Assembly (NCBI GenBank): GCA_011390885.1
Contig: JAABRO010000030.1
Location: 1 to 33,857 of the forward strand
Direction: 5' to 3'
DNA: 33,857 nucleotides
From: Gemmatimonas sp.
GTDB lineage: Bacteria > Gemmatimonadota > Gemmatimonadetes > Gemmatimonadales > Gemmatimonadaceae
Position 1 is the first letter of the stretch, and each line of letters opens with the position of its first letter. Below are positions 1 to 8,000 of this stretch, piece after piece. The notes beneath the pieces are model-generated. The model made no database searches. It saw nothing but the letters and a program-made list of their open reading frames with translations, and was not told the DNA's origin. The translations under genes were made by a program, and so were the position numbers.

Positions 1-1163
1 CCGCGCGCCTGCACGGTGCCGGCGGTGGCGCGCACGAAGGGCTGGAACGACAGGCCGCGCACGCGATGCGCGAAGCCAAGGGTGACGGAGCCGCTGGTCA
101 CGCCCGAGGTGGGGAGCCCCTGGTCGATGGCGAGGCCGCTCTGCTGCCGGCCGTCGAGGGCGAGCAGCAGGTCGGAGCGAACGGCGAGCGGGATCGCGGT
201 GCGGATGCCCCCGTCGAAGTAGGTGCCGTTCGAGTTCTCCACCGTGAAGCCGTCGCGGGAGTAGTTCGCGCGGTAGCGACCGGCCGTCCAGAGCACGAGC
301 TCGCGAACGCGAGGCGCGGCGATCTGCAGCTGCACGTCACCGCCGAGCACGGGGCCGAGCTTCACGGCCGCGAGCGGCGTGGTGCCGCTCGGCGCGCGCA
401 GTTCGTCGTCGGCAAAGATGTCGCCGGTGGCCGTGATCGAGAGCCGGTGTGCGCCTACGAGGCCGTCGATGCCTGCGGAGAGACGCAGCACGTTGCCGGG
501 ACGGAAATCGGCGCTCGGCGTGCCGGCGGCGAAGGCGGCGACCGGCTGATAGGTACCGCGCAGTTCGTACGCGACGCCGGCCGCGATGGTCCAGCGGCCG
601 ACCTGCTGCGCCGTGAGCACGCCCACCGTGCCGCTCAGCCCCGCGCCCACCGGCGCGGCGCCCATGCCCAGCGCCGGCGCGGCGAGCACGCGCAGCGCGG
701 TGAGCTGCAGCGAGTCGAGCTCGGTGGCGCCGGTGGGGGCGTTGAGTCCGGCGGTGAGGATGAAGGCGTCGTCGAAGAAGCGGCCGGTGGCGCGCAGGCG
801 CACGTCGCTGAGGCCGTTGAGCGAAGCGATGCGCTCCGCGCCGCCAGAGGCCGCCGTGTAGGCCACCTCGCCCGCCGCGTACACGGAGGTCACGTCGAGC
901 GTCCAGCTCCGGCCGATGGGCATGGCGGCGGACACGGGGATCGTGAGCTGCGAGGCACGGCGCACGCGGATGGAATCCCCGCCGGCGAGCGTGCCCTGCA
1001 GCAGGCCGATGTCGCCGAACTGCACCTGCTCGTACGTGGCGCCGCCGGTGAGGGCGCGCAGTCCCACGAGCCGGTCCTGCGCCTCGATGGACGAGGCGCT
1101 GGCAAGCAGCGCGGCGAGCGCGCCGAGCGTGCGGCGCGCGGGGGAAGCCAGTCGGGGGCTCAT
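1..1163 (-). CDS. Secreted outer-membrane beta-barrel-like protein, partial (C-terminus beyond window)
   Basis: Read on the minus strand, an ATG at 1163 opens a frame that stays open to the left edge, giving about 387 residues with the C-terminus missing. The N-terminus is a clear Sec signal peptide: a basic start (MSPRLASPARR), a hydrophobic run rich in Ala and Leu, and likely cleavage after IEA before QDRL. The mature part is rich in Gly, Thr, Ser and Ala with alternating polar and hydrophobic stretches, as in outer-membrane beta-barrels; I recognise no named family. Its ATG overlaps the TGA of the upstream lipoprotein gene (ATGA), so the two are probably translationally coupled and act together at the outer membrane. 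The barrel assignment rests on composition only; a secreted beta-rich protein is the alternative. Confidence 0.7.
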   Translation of the reverse strand, partial: MSPRLASPARRTLGALAALLASASSIEAQDRLVGLRALTGGATYEQVQFGDIGLLQGTLAGGDSIRVRRASQLTIPVSAAMPIGRSWTLDVTSVYAAGEVAYTAASGGAERIASLNGLSDVRLRATGRFFDDAFILTAGLNAPTGATELDSLQLTALRVLAAPALGMGAAPVGAGLSGTVGVLTAQQVGRWTIAAGVAYELRGTYQPVAAFAAGTPSADFRPGNVLRLSAGIDGLVGAHRLSITATGDIFADDELRAPSGTTPLAAVKLGPVLGGDVQLQIAAPRVRELVLWTAGRYRANYSRDGFTVENSNGTYFDGGIRTAIPLAVRSDLLLALDGRQQSGLAIDQGLPTSGVTSGSVTLGFAHRVRGLSFQPFVRATAGTVQAR

Positions 1164-2122
1164 GGCCGCGTGATGGTGATGAGGATGGTCGCGGCCGTGC
1201 TCGGGAACGACGGATCGGCCGGCCCGCCGGTGTTGCGCGTGACGCCGGTGATCACGTCGAGCGGCCGGTTGATGCGATCGATGGTGCTGGCGATGGCCGC
1301 ATCGCGAGGGCGCAGGCCGGGAATGATGAGCGGATACCAGGTGCCCGTTTCAGCACGCGTGCGGGCCTCGCGGGCACGCCGCTCGGCGAGGATGAAGCGC
1401 GGGTCGAGGCGCTGGGCGCGACGATATTCGGAGGCGGCCGTGCGGAAGTCCCCGAGGTACTCCGACTGCAGCCCCGAGCCGTAGGCGAGCAGTGCGGCGA
1501 GGTCGCTGGTGGGGCGCTGCGCGATGTCCGCGCGCTCAGCCGGCGTGAGCGTGACGCCGAGTGCGTCGAAGATGCGGAACACGAGTTCCTTCTCGGCGGC
1601 GAGGATGTCAGCCAGCGGCGCCTGCGCGTCGATGGACTGCTCGATGCGGCCGCGCTCCACGTCGGCGAGGCGCACGCCGATGCGCAGGCCGCCCTCGGCG
1701 GGGAGCTGGTCGAGGCCGCCGAGCACGAGGCGGCGCGCGCTCACGAGGCGTCCCACGCGCGGCGCGGTGGCTGTGTCCACCCGTCCGCTCGCCGTGAGTT
1801 CGAGTTCGCGGAGCACGTCGCCGAGGCGCGTGCGCTCCACGAGCGTGAGCTGGCGGCTGCGCGCGAGGTCGGTGGTGAGCAGGTCGGCGAGCGCGTAGCT
1901 GAGCGGCGCGAGCCGCTCGTCGCGCGCACGCACGGCGAAGGGCGGCACGCCGAGCGCGCCCTGCGTGAGGGTGCCGGCGGCGCGTTCCGCCTCGAGCAGC
2001 GAGGCGTCGGCGGCGGGGGTGAGCACGGGTGCGGGCGTGGGGCCGGCGCAGGCCGCCAGCGCGCCGAGGGCGGCAAGACACGCGAGCGACCGGCGCGCGT
2101 CGGGGAATCGAAGAGGGCGCAC
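1160..2122 (-). CDS. CsgG/FlgO-like lipoprotein with C-terminal TPR-like segment
   Basis: A 320-residue protein starting at a GTG. A basic N-terminus (MRPLRFPDARR) and hydrophobic stretch lead to the lipobox LAAC, with Cys25 as the lipidated residue. The next ~150 residues look like a CsgG/FlgO-type domain: a run of the form LADLLTTDLARS, the hallmark LVERTRLGDVLRELEL, then a TATAPRVGRLVSA segment and VLGGL. The last ~90 residues contain a helical repeat resembling one TPR (ASEYRRAQRLDPRF). Family members are periplasmic-facing lipoproteins linked to outer-membrane assembly or secretion, but no curli or flagellar genes are visible here. An alternative GTG at 2167 would add 15 residues before the signal peptide; 2122 gives the more typical lipoprotein leader. 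Confidence 0.75.
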   Translation of the reverse strand: MRPLRFPDARRSLACLAALGALAACAGPTPAPVLTPAADASLLEAERAAGTLTQGALGVPPFAVRARDERLAPLSYALADLLTTDLARSRQLTLVERTRLGDVLRELELTASGRVDTATAPRVGRLVSARRLVLGGLDQLPAEGGLRIGVRLADVERGRIEQSIDAQAPLADILAAEKELVFRIFDALGVTLTPAERADIAQRPTSDLAALLAYGSGLQSEYLGDFRTAASEYRRAQRLDPRFILAERRAREARTRAETGTWYPLIIPGLRPRDAAIASTIDRINRPLDVITGVTRNTGGPADPSFPSTAATILITITRP

Positions 2123-2401
2123 GATCCGGGGAGCGGGAGGAGCGCGGCGCAATGCGCGGAGAGCCACGCGTCGCGTGACCGCGTCGTTGCGGCGAATGTT
2201 GCGGTCGGGTGCGGCGCGGTCAAGCTGAAGCGTATCGATGCTGCCTTGCAATCCGTGATGTGCGTCACCAAGTAGCAAGGGATCGTGTCGTGGTGCGGCA
2301 CGGGCAGGGACGGCACGCCGTTGTGTCTGTAGGCTCGCGCAGGGAGCGCGGGCGATCACGTTCGAAGCGCGCGGAGCGCTCAGGATGTTCGGAGACGACG
2401 C
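2123..2401. other. Divergent intergenic region between lipoprotein and dehydrogenase genes
   Basis: 279 bases between divergent genes. CCTTGC (2244-2249) and GCAAGG (2275-2280) form a spaced inverted repeat in the middle, in the least GC-rich part, which could be an operator. On the minus strand TTGACC (2223-2218) followed 17 bases later by AACATT (2200-2195) is a weak sigma-70-like pair for the lipoprotein gene. Confidence 0.3.
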
Positions 2402-3334
2402 ATGAAAGTCGGGATTGTCGGTGCGGGGCATGTGGGCAGCACGGCGGCGTACGCGCTCGCGCTGCGGGGCAGTGCCACGGATGTGGTGCTCGTGGACGTG
2501 TCGCCGGAGCGCGCGGCGGCGCAGGCCATGGACATCGCGCACGCGGTGCCGGTGGCGCAGCCGGTGCGTGTGACGAGCGGTCCGATGTCGGCGCTGTCGG
2601 GGTTCGACATCGTGGTGCTGGCGTGCGGGCCAAGCATCGAGAAGGGGCAGTCGCGCATGGCGATCCTCGAGAAGAGCGCGGGGATCTTCGCGGCGGTGGT
2701 GCCGGAGGTGGTGCGCTACGCACCGGGCGCGCTGCTGGTGGTGGCGTCGAACCCGGTGGACGTGATGACGCACGTGACGGCGGCGATCGCGGGGCTGCCC
2801 GCCGAGCGTGTGATCGGCACCGGCACCATCCTCGACACGCTGCGCTTTCGCGCGCAGCTGTCGTCGCACCTGGGGATCGCGCCCACGTCGGTGCAGGCCG
2901 ACGTGCTCGGCGAGCACGGGGACAGCGAGGTGCTGGCGTGGTCGTCGGCGCGCGTGGGTGGCCTGCCGCTGCTGGCGGTGGCGGAGCAGCTCGGCCGGCC
3001 GATCACGGACGCCGTGCGCGCGCGCATCGATGAAGACGTGCGGCGCGCGGGCTACCGCATTCTCGAGGGCAAGGGGTTCACGAGCTTCGGCATTGCCGCG
3101 GGCATCGCGCGCATCGTGGACGCCGTGCGCGACGACGAGCGCGCCGTGCTCACGGTGAGTGTGCGCACGCCGAAGGTGGCCGGCCTGCGGGACGTGGCGC
3201 TGAGCCTGCCGCGCGTGATCGGGCGCGCCGGCGTGCTGCACACGTTCGAGCCGGACGTCGATGCGAAGGAGACGGAGGCGCTGGCGAGGAGTGCGGCCGT
3301 CATTCGCGAGGCGACGACGCAGATCGGGTACTGA
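2402..3334 (+). CDS. Lactate/malate dehydrogenase family NAD-dependent 2-hydroxyacid dehydrogenase
   Basis: A 310-residue cytosolic enzyme, normal length for the LDH/MDH family. The Rossmann motif GIVGAGHVGS is at residues 4-13 and Asp32 (VLVDVS) favours NAD over NADP. Catalytic residues align without gaps to bacterial L-LDH: Arg85 (R109 in LDH numbering), Asn117 (SNPVDV, N140), Asp145 and Arg148 in LDTLRFR (D168, R171) and His172 in GEHGDSE (H195). GTILDTLRFR and GEHGD resemble LDH more than MDH. The mobile specificity loop reads CGPSIEKGQSR, so the residue that is Gln in LDH or Arg in MDH is Ile79. The substrate is therefore uncertain; a less polar 2-oxoacid is possible. GGAGA lies about 8 bases before the ATG. 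A hairpin terminator follows the stop. Confidence 0.9.
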   Translation: MKVGIVGAGHVGSTAAYALALRGSATDVVLVDVSPERAAAQAMDIAHAVPVAQPVRVTSGPMSALSGFDIVVLACGPSIEKGQSRMAILEKSAGIFAAVVPEVVRYAPGALLVVASNPVDVMTHVTAAIAGLPAERVIGTGTILDTLRFRAQLSSHLGIAPTSVQADVLGEHGDSEVLAWSSARVGGLPLLAVAEQLGRPITDAVRARIDEDVRRAGYRILEGKGFTSFGIAAGIARIVDAVRDDERAVLTVSVRTPKVAGLRDVALSLPRVIGRAGVLHTFEPDVDAKETEALARSAAVIREATTQIGY

Positions 3335-3345
3335 CGGGCCGGTGC

Positions 3346-3377
3346 GTCCCGAGGGGTGGTGAACTCGCCCTCGGGAC
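3346..3377. terminator. Bidirectional hairpin between convergent genes
   Basis: A perfect 10-bp inverted repeat (GTCCCGAGGG at 3346-3355 and CCCTCGGGAC at 3368-3377) with a 12-base loop lies 11 bases after the dehydrogenase stop and just beyond the end of the convergent His-rich gene. There is no U-tract. Its position suggests it ends transcription from both sides. Confidence 0.6.
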
Positions 3378-3386
3378 TGACGGCCG

Positions 3387-3737
3387 CTACGCGCGCGCCA
3401 ACGGGCCGTGACTGTCGCAGTGACCGGCGTGCTGGTGGTGCAGGTGGCCGTTCACGAGGTAGTCCACGTGATCGCCGTGCGGCACGGCCGGATGGCCGCA
3501 GTTGGGGCCGTGCACATGTTCGGTTTCGTGGCCGCCGCACTCGTGTCCGCCGGTGCAGCGGTCGGGGTTCGCGTCGGAGATCGCCACGACGTGGTCCACC
3601 GTGACCCCGTGTTCCTGGTGCTGGAGGTGCCCCTCCTCGAGGTAGTCCACGTGTCCCTCGTGCACCACGGCGACGTGGCCGCAGTGGAGGGAGTGCTGGT
3701 GCGGGTGCGCGTGGTCGTGGTGGGTATGCTCGGACAT
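3387..3737 (-). CDS. Histidine-rich, internally duplicated putative metal-binding protein
   Basis: A 116-residue protein, roughly a quarter histidine, with no signal peptide or membrane segment. It begins with a His cluster (MSEHTHHDHAHPHQHS) and then has two copies of one module: CGHVAVVHEGHVDYLEEGHL followed by QHQEHG, and CGHPAVPHGDHVDYLVNGHL followed by HHQHAGHC. Between them lies a Cys/His-rich linker (DRCTGGHECGGHETEHVHG). The conserved pattern CGHxAVxHxxHVDYLxxGHLxH suggests a folded metal site, probably for Zn, Ni, Co or Cu, and storage, buffering or sensing are possible roles. I recognise the pattern as recurring in bacterial His-rich proteins but cannot name a function. GGAG precedes the ATG by about 8 bases. 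Confidence 0.8.
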   Translation of the reverse strand: MSEHTHHDHAHPHQHSLHCGHVAVVHEGHVDYLEEGHLQHQEHGVTVDHVVAISDANPDRCTGGHECGGHETEHVHGPNCGHPAVPHGDHVDYLVNGHLHHQHAGHCDSHGPLARA

Positions 3738-3793
3738 GGGGCGGCTCCGGGAGAGAGGATGCCCTATCGTCGCCTTTGGGCGCGGGAGCGCAA

Positions 3794-3828
3794 GGGGGGC
3801 GCGCGGTGACGGCGCGCGCTAGCCCCCC
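3794..3828 (-). terminator. GC-rich hairpin at the end of the MFS gene
   Basis: GGGGGG at 3794-3799 pairs with CCCCCC at 3823-3828, and inside it CGCGCG at 3800-3805 pairs with CGCGCG at 3813-3818 around a 7-base loop. The MFS stop codon lies in the small bulge. Read on the minus strand, the stem is followed by TTGCG, a weak U-tract, so termination is likely but not certain. Confidence 0.4.
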
Positions 3829-4979
3829 GCCTTCCGCCCCGCCCCCCGCACCATCCCGATCCCCACGAGGCTCACCACCGCGCCCACCGCGAACGGCCAC
3901 GACAGGTTCGACACCGTGGCCACGCCGCTCGCCAGAAACGGCCCCAGCACGCGCCCGAACGACGCGGCGCTCTGGTACGCGCCCAGCGCCGCACCGCGCT
4001 CGTCGGCCGCGCTCAGCCCCGCCACGAGATTGCTGAAGGTGGGATTCAGGATCGCCGACCCCACGCCGAAGATGCCGAGCGCCACGAGCAGCATGGGAAT
4101 CGTGCCCGAGACCGGCACGGCCGCGAGCCCGAGCGCCACCAGCACGATGCCCGCCTGTGCGAGCACGTACGCGCCGAAGCGCTTGGTGAGCGGCGCGGTC
4201 ATCCACACCTGCACCACCACGCTCACCACGCCCACGAACACGTAGATCCACCCCAGCGTGCGCGGCCCCACGCCGAGGTTCTCGGCGGCCCACAGCGCGA
4301 GCGTGCTCTGGAACATGGCCACCGCGCCGATCACCACGATCGTGGTGAACAGCACCTCGCGCAGTCCCACGCGCGCGAAGTACGTACCGATCTTGCGGCG
4401 CGGCTTGCTGCGCGTGGCCGCGCGCAGCTCGTCGGACAGCGACTCGGGGAGCTTGGCGAGCGTGAGGAAGAAGGCGAGCATCGACATGGCCGCCGCGCCC
4501 CAGGCCACGCGCACGAGGCCGTCGCCGGCGGCGTCGTTGCCGGCCAGCAGCCCGCCCAGAGCGGGCCCCGCAATGAAGCCCAGGCCGAACGCCGAGCCGA
4601 GCAGGCCGAGCGCCTTGGGGCGCGTCTCGTCGGTGGTGACGTCGGTCGCGTAGGCGTACGCGGTGCTCACGTTGCCCGCGGCGAGGCCGGCCGCGATGCG
4701 CGAGAGCGCCAGCGTGAAGCCGGAGTCGGCGAAGGCGAGCAGCACGGACGCCGCCGTGTTGCCGAGCAGCGTGAGCAGCAGCACCGGCCGGCGCCCGAGG
4801 CGGTCCGACATCGCCCCCCAGACGGGCGCGCCCACCAGCTGCCCCAGCGAGTACAGGCCGAGGAAGAAGATGACGGAGGCGGGGTCCACCCCGGTGCGTT
4901 CCGCGTAGAACGGGAACACCGGGATGATCATCCCGAACCCGATCAGGTCCAGGAAGACGATGACGAAGAGGGTGAACAT
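3819..4979 (-). CDS. MFS drug/proton antiporter, TetA-like (DHA1 family)
   Basis: A 386-residue, very hydrophobic protein with the length and pattern of a 12-helix major facilitator. The first helix reads FLDLIGFGMIIPVFPFYA, characteristic of the TetA/Bcr branch. Loop 2-3 carries motif A (GAMSDRLGRRPVLL), and SAFGLGFIAGPALGG in helix 5 resembles the antiporter motif C. Relatives export small hydrophobic molecules in exchange for protons across the inner membrane, but the substrate cannot be read from sequence; calling it a tetracycline resistance gene would over-interpret it. It is divergent from recC across about 113 bases, which must hold both promoters. Confidence 0.88.
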   Translation of the reverse strand: MFTLFVIVFLDLIGFGMIIPVFPFYAERTGVDPASVIFFLGLYSLGQLVGAPVWGAMSDRLGRRPVLLLTLLGNTAASVLLAFADSGFTLALSRIAAGLAAGNVSTAYAYATDVTTDETRPKALGLLGSAFGLGFIAGPALGGLLAGNDAAGDGLVRVAWGAAAMSMLAFFLTLAKLPESLSDELRAATRSKPRRKIGTYFARVGLREVLFTTIVVIGAVAMFQSTLALWAAENLGVGPRTLGWIYVFVGVVSVVVQVWMTAPLTKRFGAYVLAQAGIVLVALGLAAVPVSGTIPMLLVALGIFGVGSAILNPTFSNLVAGLSAADERGAALGAYQSAASFGRVLGPFLASGVATVSNLSWPFAVGAVVSLVGIGMVRGAGRKAGG

Positions 4980-5092
4980 GCGAGGCGAAGGCTAGCGGGT
5001 CCGTGGCGGGACCGGGAGCCGCGCTCGACACTCCGCATGCGGCGATGCCACCGCAGCGCCTGTCACACCCCCGCGCGATATTCTCCGTCCTG
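4980..5092. other. Divergent promoter region between the MFS gene and recC
   Basis: 113 bases separating divergent starts. It must contain the recCBD promoter and the MFS promoter, but I see no clear -35/-10 hexamers and no inverted repeat strong enough to name an operator. No good Shine-Dalgarno sequence precedes the recC ATG at 5093. Confidence 0.3.
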
Positions 5093-8000
5093 ATGCCCCT
5101 GCACCTGCACTGCCGTCTCACGCTCCCCGCGCTCGCCGACGTGGCGGCCGACCTGCTGCGCGCCGCGCCGCCGGGCGACGACCCGTTCGCGCCCGACGTG
5201 CTCGTGGTGGGCGGCCGCGGCGTGGAGCAGTGGCTGCGGCTCGCGCTGATCGAGCGCCTGGACATCGTGACCAACCTGCAGGTCTGGTCGCCGTCACGGT
5301 TCCTGCAGGACCTCGAACAGTGGGCCGTGCCGTCGGCGCGCGGCGGGGCGGCGGCGCTCACCGTCGACATCCTCGAGGCGGTGGCGGACGACCGCGCGCT
5401 GCTGCCGGCCGAGCTGCAGCACCTGGCGGGGGCGGCGGGCGCCGAGTCGGTGGACGGGCTGCTCGCCTCGTGGGCGGGGCGCATGGCGCGGACCTTCGAG
5501 CGCTACCTCATGTACCGGCACGGCCTGCTGCTGGAGTGGGAGCGCGGCAGCGCCGCCGACGACTGGCAGGCCAGCCTCTGGCGGGCGGTGGCCCAGCGCT
5601 CGGGCGCGGAGCACGCGCCCGCGGAGCGGCAGCGGCGCGCGCGACATGCTATCGAGTCGGGAGCCACCAGGTCGTCCAATGAAGGCGTCGTACTGGCGCC
5701 ACGATGGCTCGTGTTGCAGCAGGGACGCCTGGCGCCGGCGCACCTCGCGCTGCTGCGCAGCCTGGCCGCCCGCCACGAGGTGCACTTGCTCGTGCACGCC
5801 GCCACCACGCCGCTGCGCGACGCGCTCGTGGAGCCGTTTGCTGCCGGTCGCGACCGACGGGCCGAGGTGCTCGCCCGCCAGCACCCGGTCGCCTCGCGGC
5901 TCGACCGCGTGCGTGCCGACGCGCTGCTCGCGGCGCTGCCGGTGCTCAACGTGCCGATGTCGGTCACCGGCGATGAGCCTGCCGAGTCGGAGCGAGTCGA
6001 GACGGAGCCGGTCGCGACGCACCGCCCCCTGCTCGCCGCCGTCCAGCACGCCCTGCGTGAGCCGGCGGGCGCCGCCACCGGCTCCTGGCACCCCGACGCC
6101 GCGCGCGACGACCGCTCGTTGCGCGTGCTCGCCTGCCACGGCGCACTGCGGCAGGTGGAAGTGCTCAAGGACGCCCTGCTCGGCGCCTTCAACGACGACC
6201 CCACGCTCCAGCCGCGCGACGTGCTGGTGCTCACCCCCGACCCCGCCCGCTTCGTGCCGCTCGTGCAGGCGGTCTTTCCGCTGGGGCGCGAGACGCGGGA
6301 GCCGGACGCGCGCGGCGCCGCGGAACGCGCACCAGCGGGGCGCACGGGCGAGGGTCGCCAAGCCGAGGCCCGCCAGGGCCCCCCGCCGCTCGCCCTGCAC
6401 GTGCAGGGCCGCTCGCCCCGGGCCACCAACCCGGTCGCCGATGTCCTGCTCACGCTGCTCGCCCTCGCCGAGCAGCGCGTCTCGGCCAGCCGCGTGCTCG
6501 ACCTGCTGGAGCGCGGGCCGGTGGCCGAGCGCTTCGGCATTGCCGCGTCCGACGCGCCGCTCGTGCGCGAGTGGTTGCACGCGGCCGGAGTGCGCTGGGG
6601 GATCGACGCCCACGATCCCACGCGCGAGGGGCTCGGCCTTGGCGACGAGGGCACCTGGCGCCGCGGCCTCGCGCGCCTGCTGGTGGGTGCCGCGGTGCTC
6701 GACGGCAGCGACGGACACGACACGCACGTGCGCACCCACGCGCCGGTGCCGGGGCTCGAAGGCGAACGCGTGCTGCTGGCCGGTCGCACGGCGCGCGCCG
6801 TGCGTCAGGTACTGGCGTTGCTGGAATCGGCGCGTGCGCCTCGCCCGCTCGCCGCGTGGGCGGCGTTCGCCGACACGGTGCTCGATCGCCTCGTCGCGTC
6901 CGACGGTGCGTTCGCGTCGAGCGTGCCGCGCGTGCGCGACGTGCTCGCCACCTTCACGGACGACGCGGCCGATGCCACCGACCGCCGCGGTCGTGTACGC
7001 GTGAGCCGCACCGAACCGGCCTCTCTCTATTCCGCCTCGGCACTCGTCAGCCTGCTCGAGAACCGCCTCGAGGACGTACTCGGATCCCCCGGACGCCTCG
7101 GCGGCATCACCGTCGCTCCGCTCGGCACCGGCTGGGTGCGGCCGGCGCGCGTGATCGCGCTGCTCGGCATGGACGACGAGCTCTTTCCGCGCCGCGGTGG
7201 CGCGCCGTGGTTCGATCGCCTCGGCGAACACCCCGAGCCCGGCGACCCGGACGAGCGCGGCGAGCAGCTGCAGACGGTGTTCGAGGCCGTGATGCTGGCG
7301 GGCGAGCAGCTGCTCGTGACGTACACCGGGTGGAATCGTGCTGGCACGATGCGGCTGCCGCCCAGCGTGGCGGTCGGGGCGCTCGCGGATGTCGTGCGCG
7401 ATGTGGTCGCACTGGACGAGTCGGTCGCGCCCGAGGAGGCATGGCGCGCGCACGTGGAGCGCGACATGCCGCTGCAGCCGTTCAGTGCGCGCGCGTTCGC
7501 CGCAGCGGCGCCGACGAAGGACGCCCCCGCCGTGCCGAGCTTCGATGCGCTCGCTGCGGCCACCGCCACGCGCCTGCGACGGCGCCAAGCCGTGCCGGCT
7601 CCGCAGCTCGCCGCGGCGCGACGGAGCGACGAGCTCGTGACCGTGCGTCGCCGCGAGGTGCTGCCGCTGGCCACGCTGCTGCGCTTCCTGCGTCGGCCGG
7701 CCGAGGAGATCCTCTCGCGCCTCGGCGTGCGCCTCAGCGACGAGTCGCTGCTGCTCGAGGACGTGCTGCCACTCACCGTGTCGCGACTCGACGAGTCCGT
7801 GATCGTGCGCGAGATGGCCGAGTCGCTGCTGCTCGGCGATACCCTCGACGGACGCTTCGACGCGCTGCGGCACCGCGATCGCATGCCGCCCGCGCAGCTG
7901 GGCCGCGCCTGGGCGCACGATGCCGCGCAGCGGGCGCGGTCCCTCGCCTCGCGCGCCGAGCGGGCCGTGCAGGGGCTGCCGCGTCGTGCGCGCGAGCTGC

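Noticed and set aside
66-1484. A plus-strand 472-codon frame across the left end.
   Set aside because: It crosses two coupled minus-strand genes with a signal peptide and a lipobox, and its own product is compositional noise.
3819-4979. Tetracycline-resistance gene tetA.
   Set aside because: The sequence fits the wider DHA1 branch only. Nothing in it or around it (no tetR, no mobile element) supports a specific drug.
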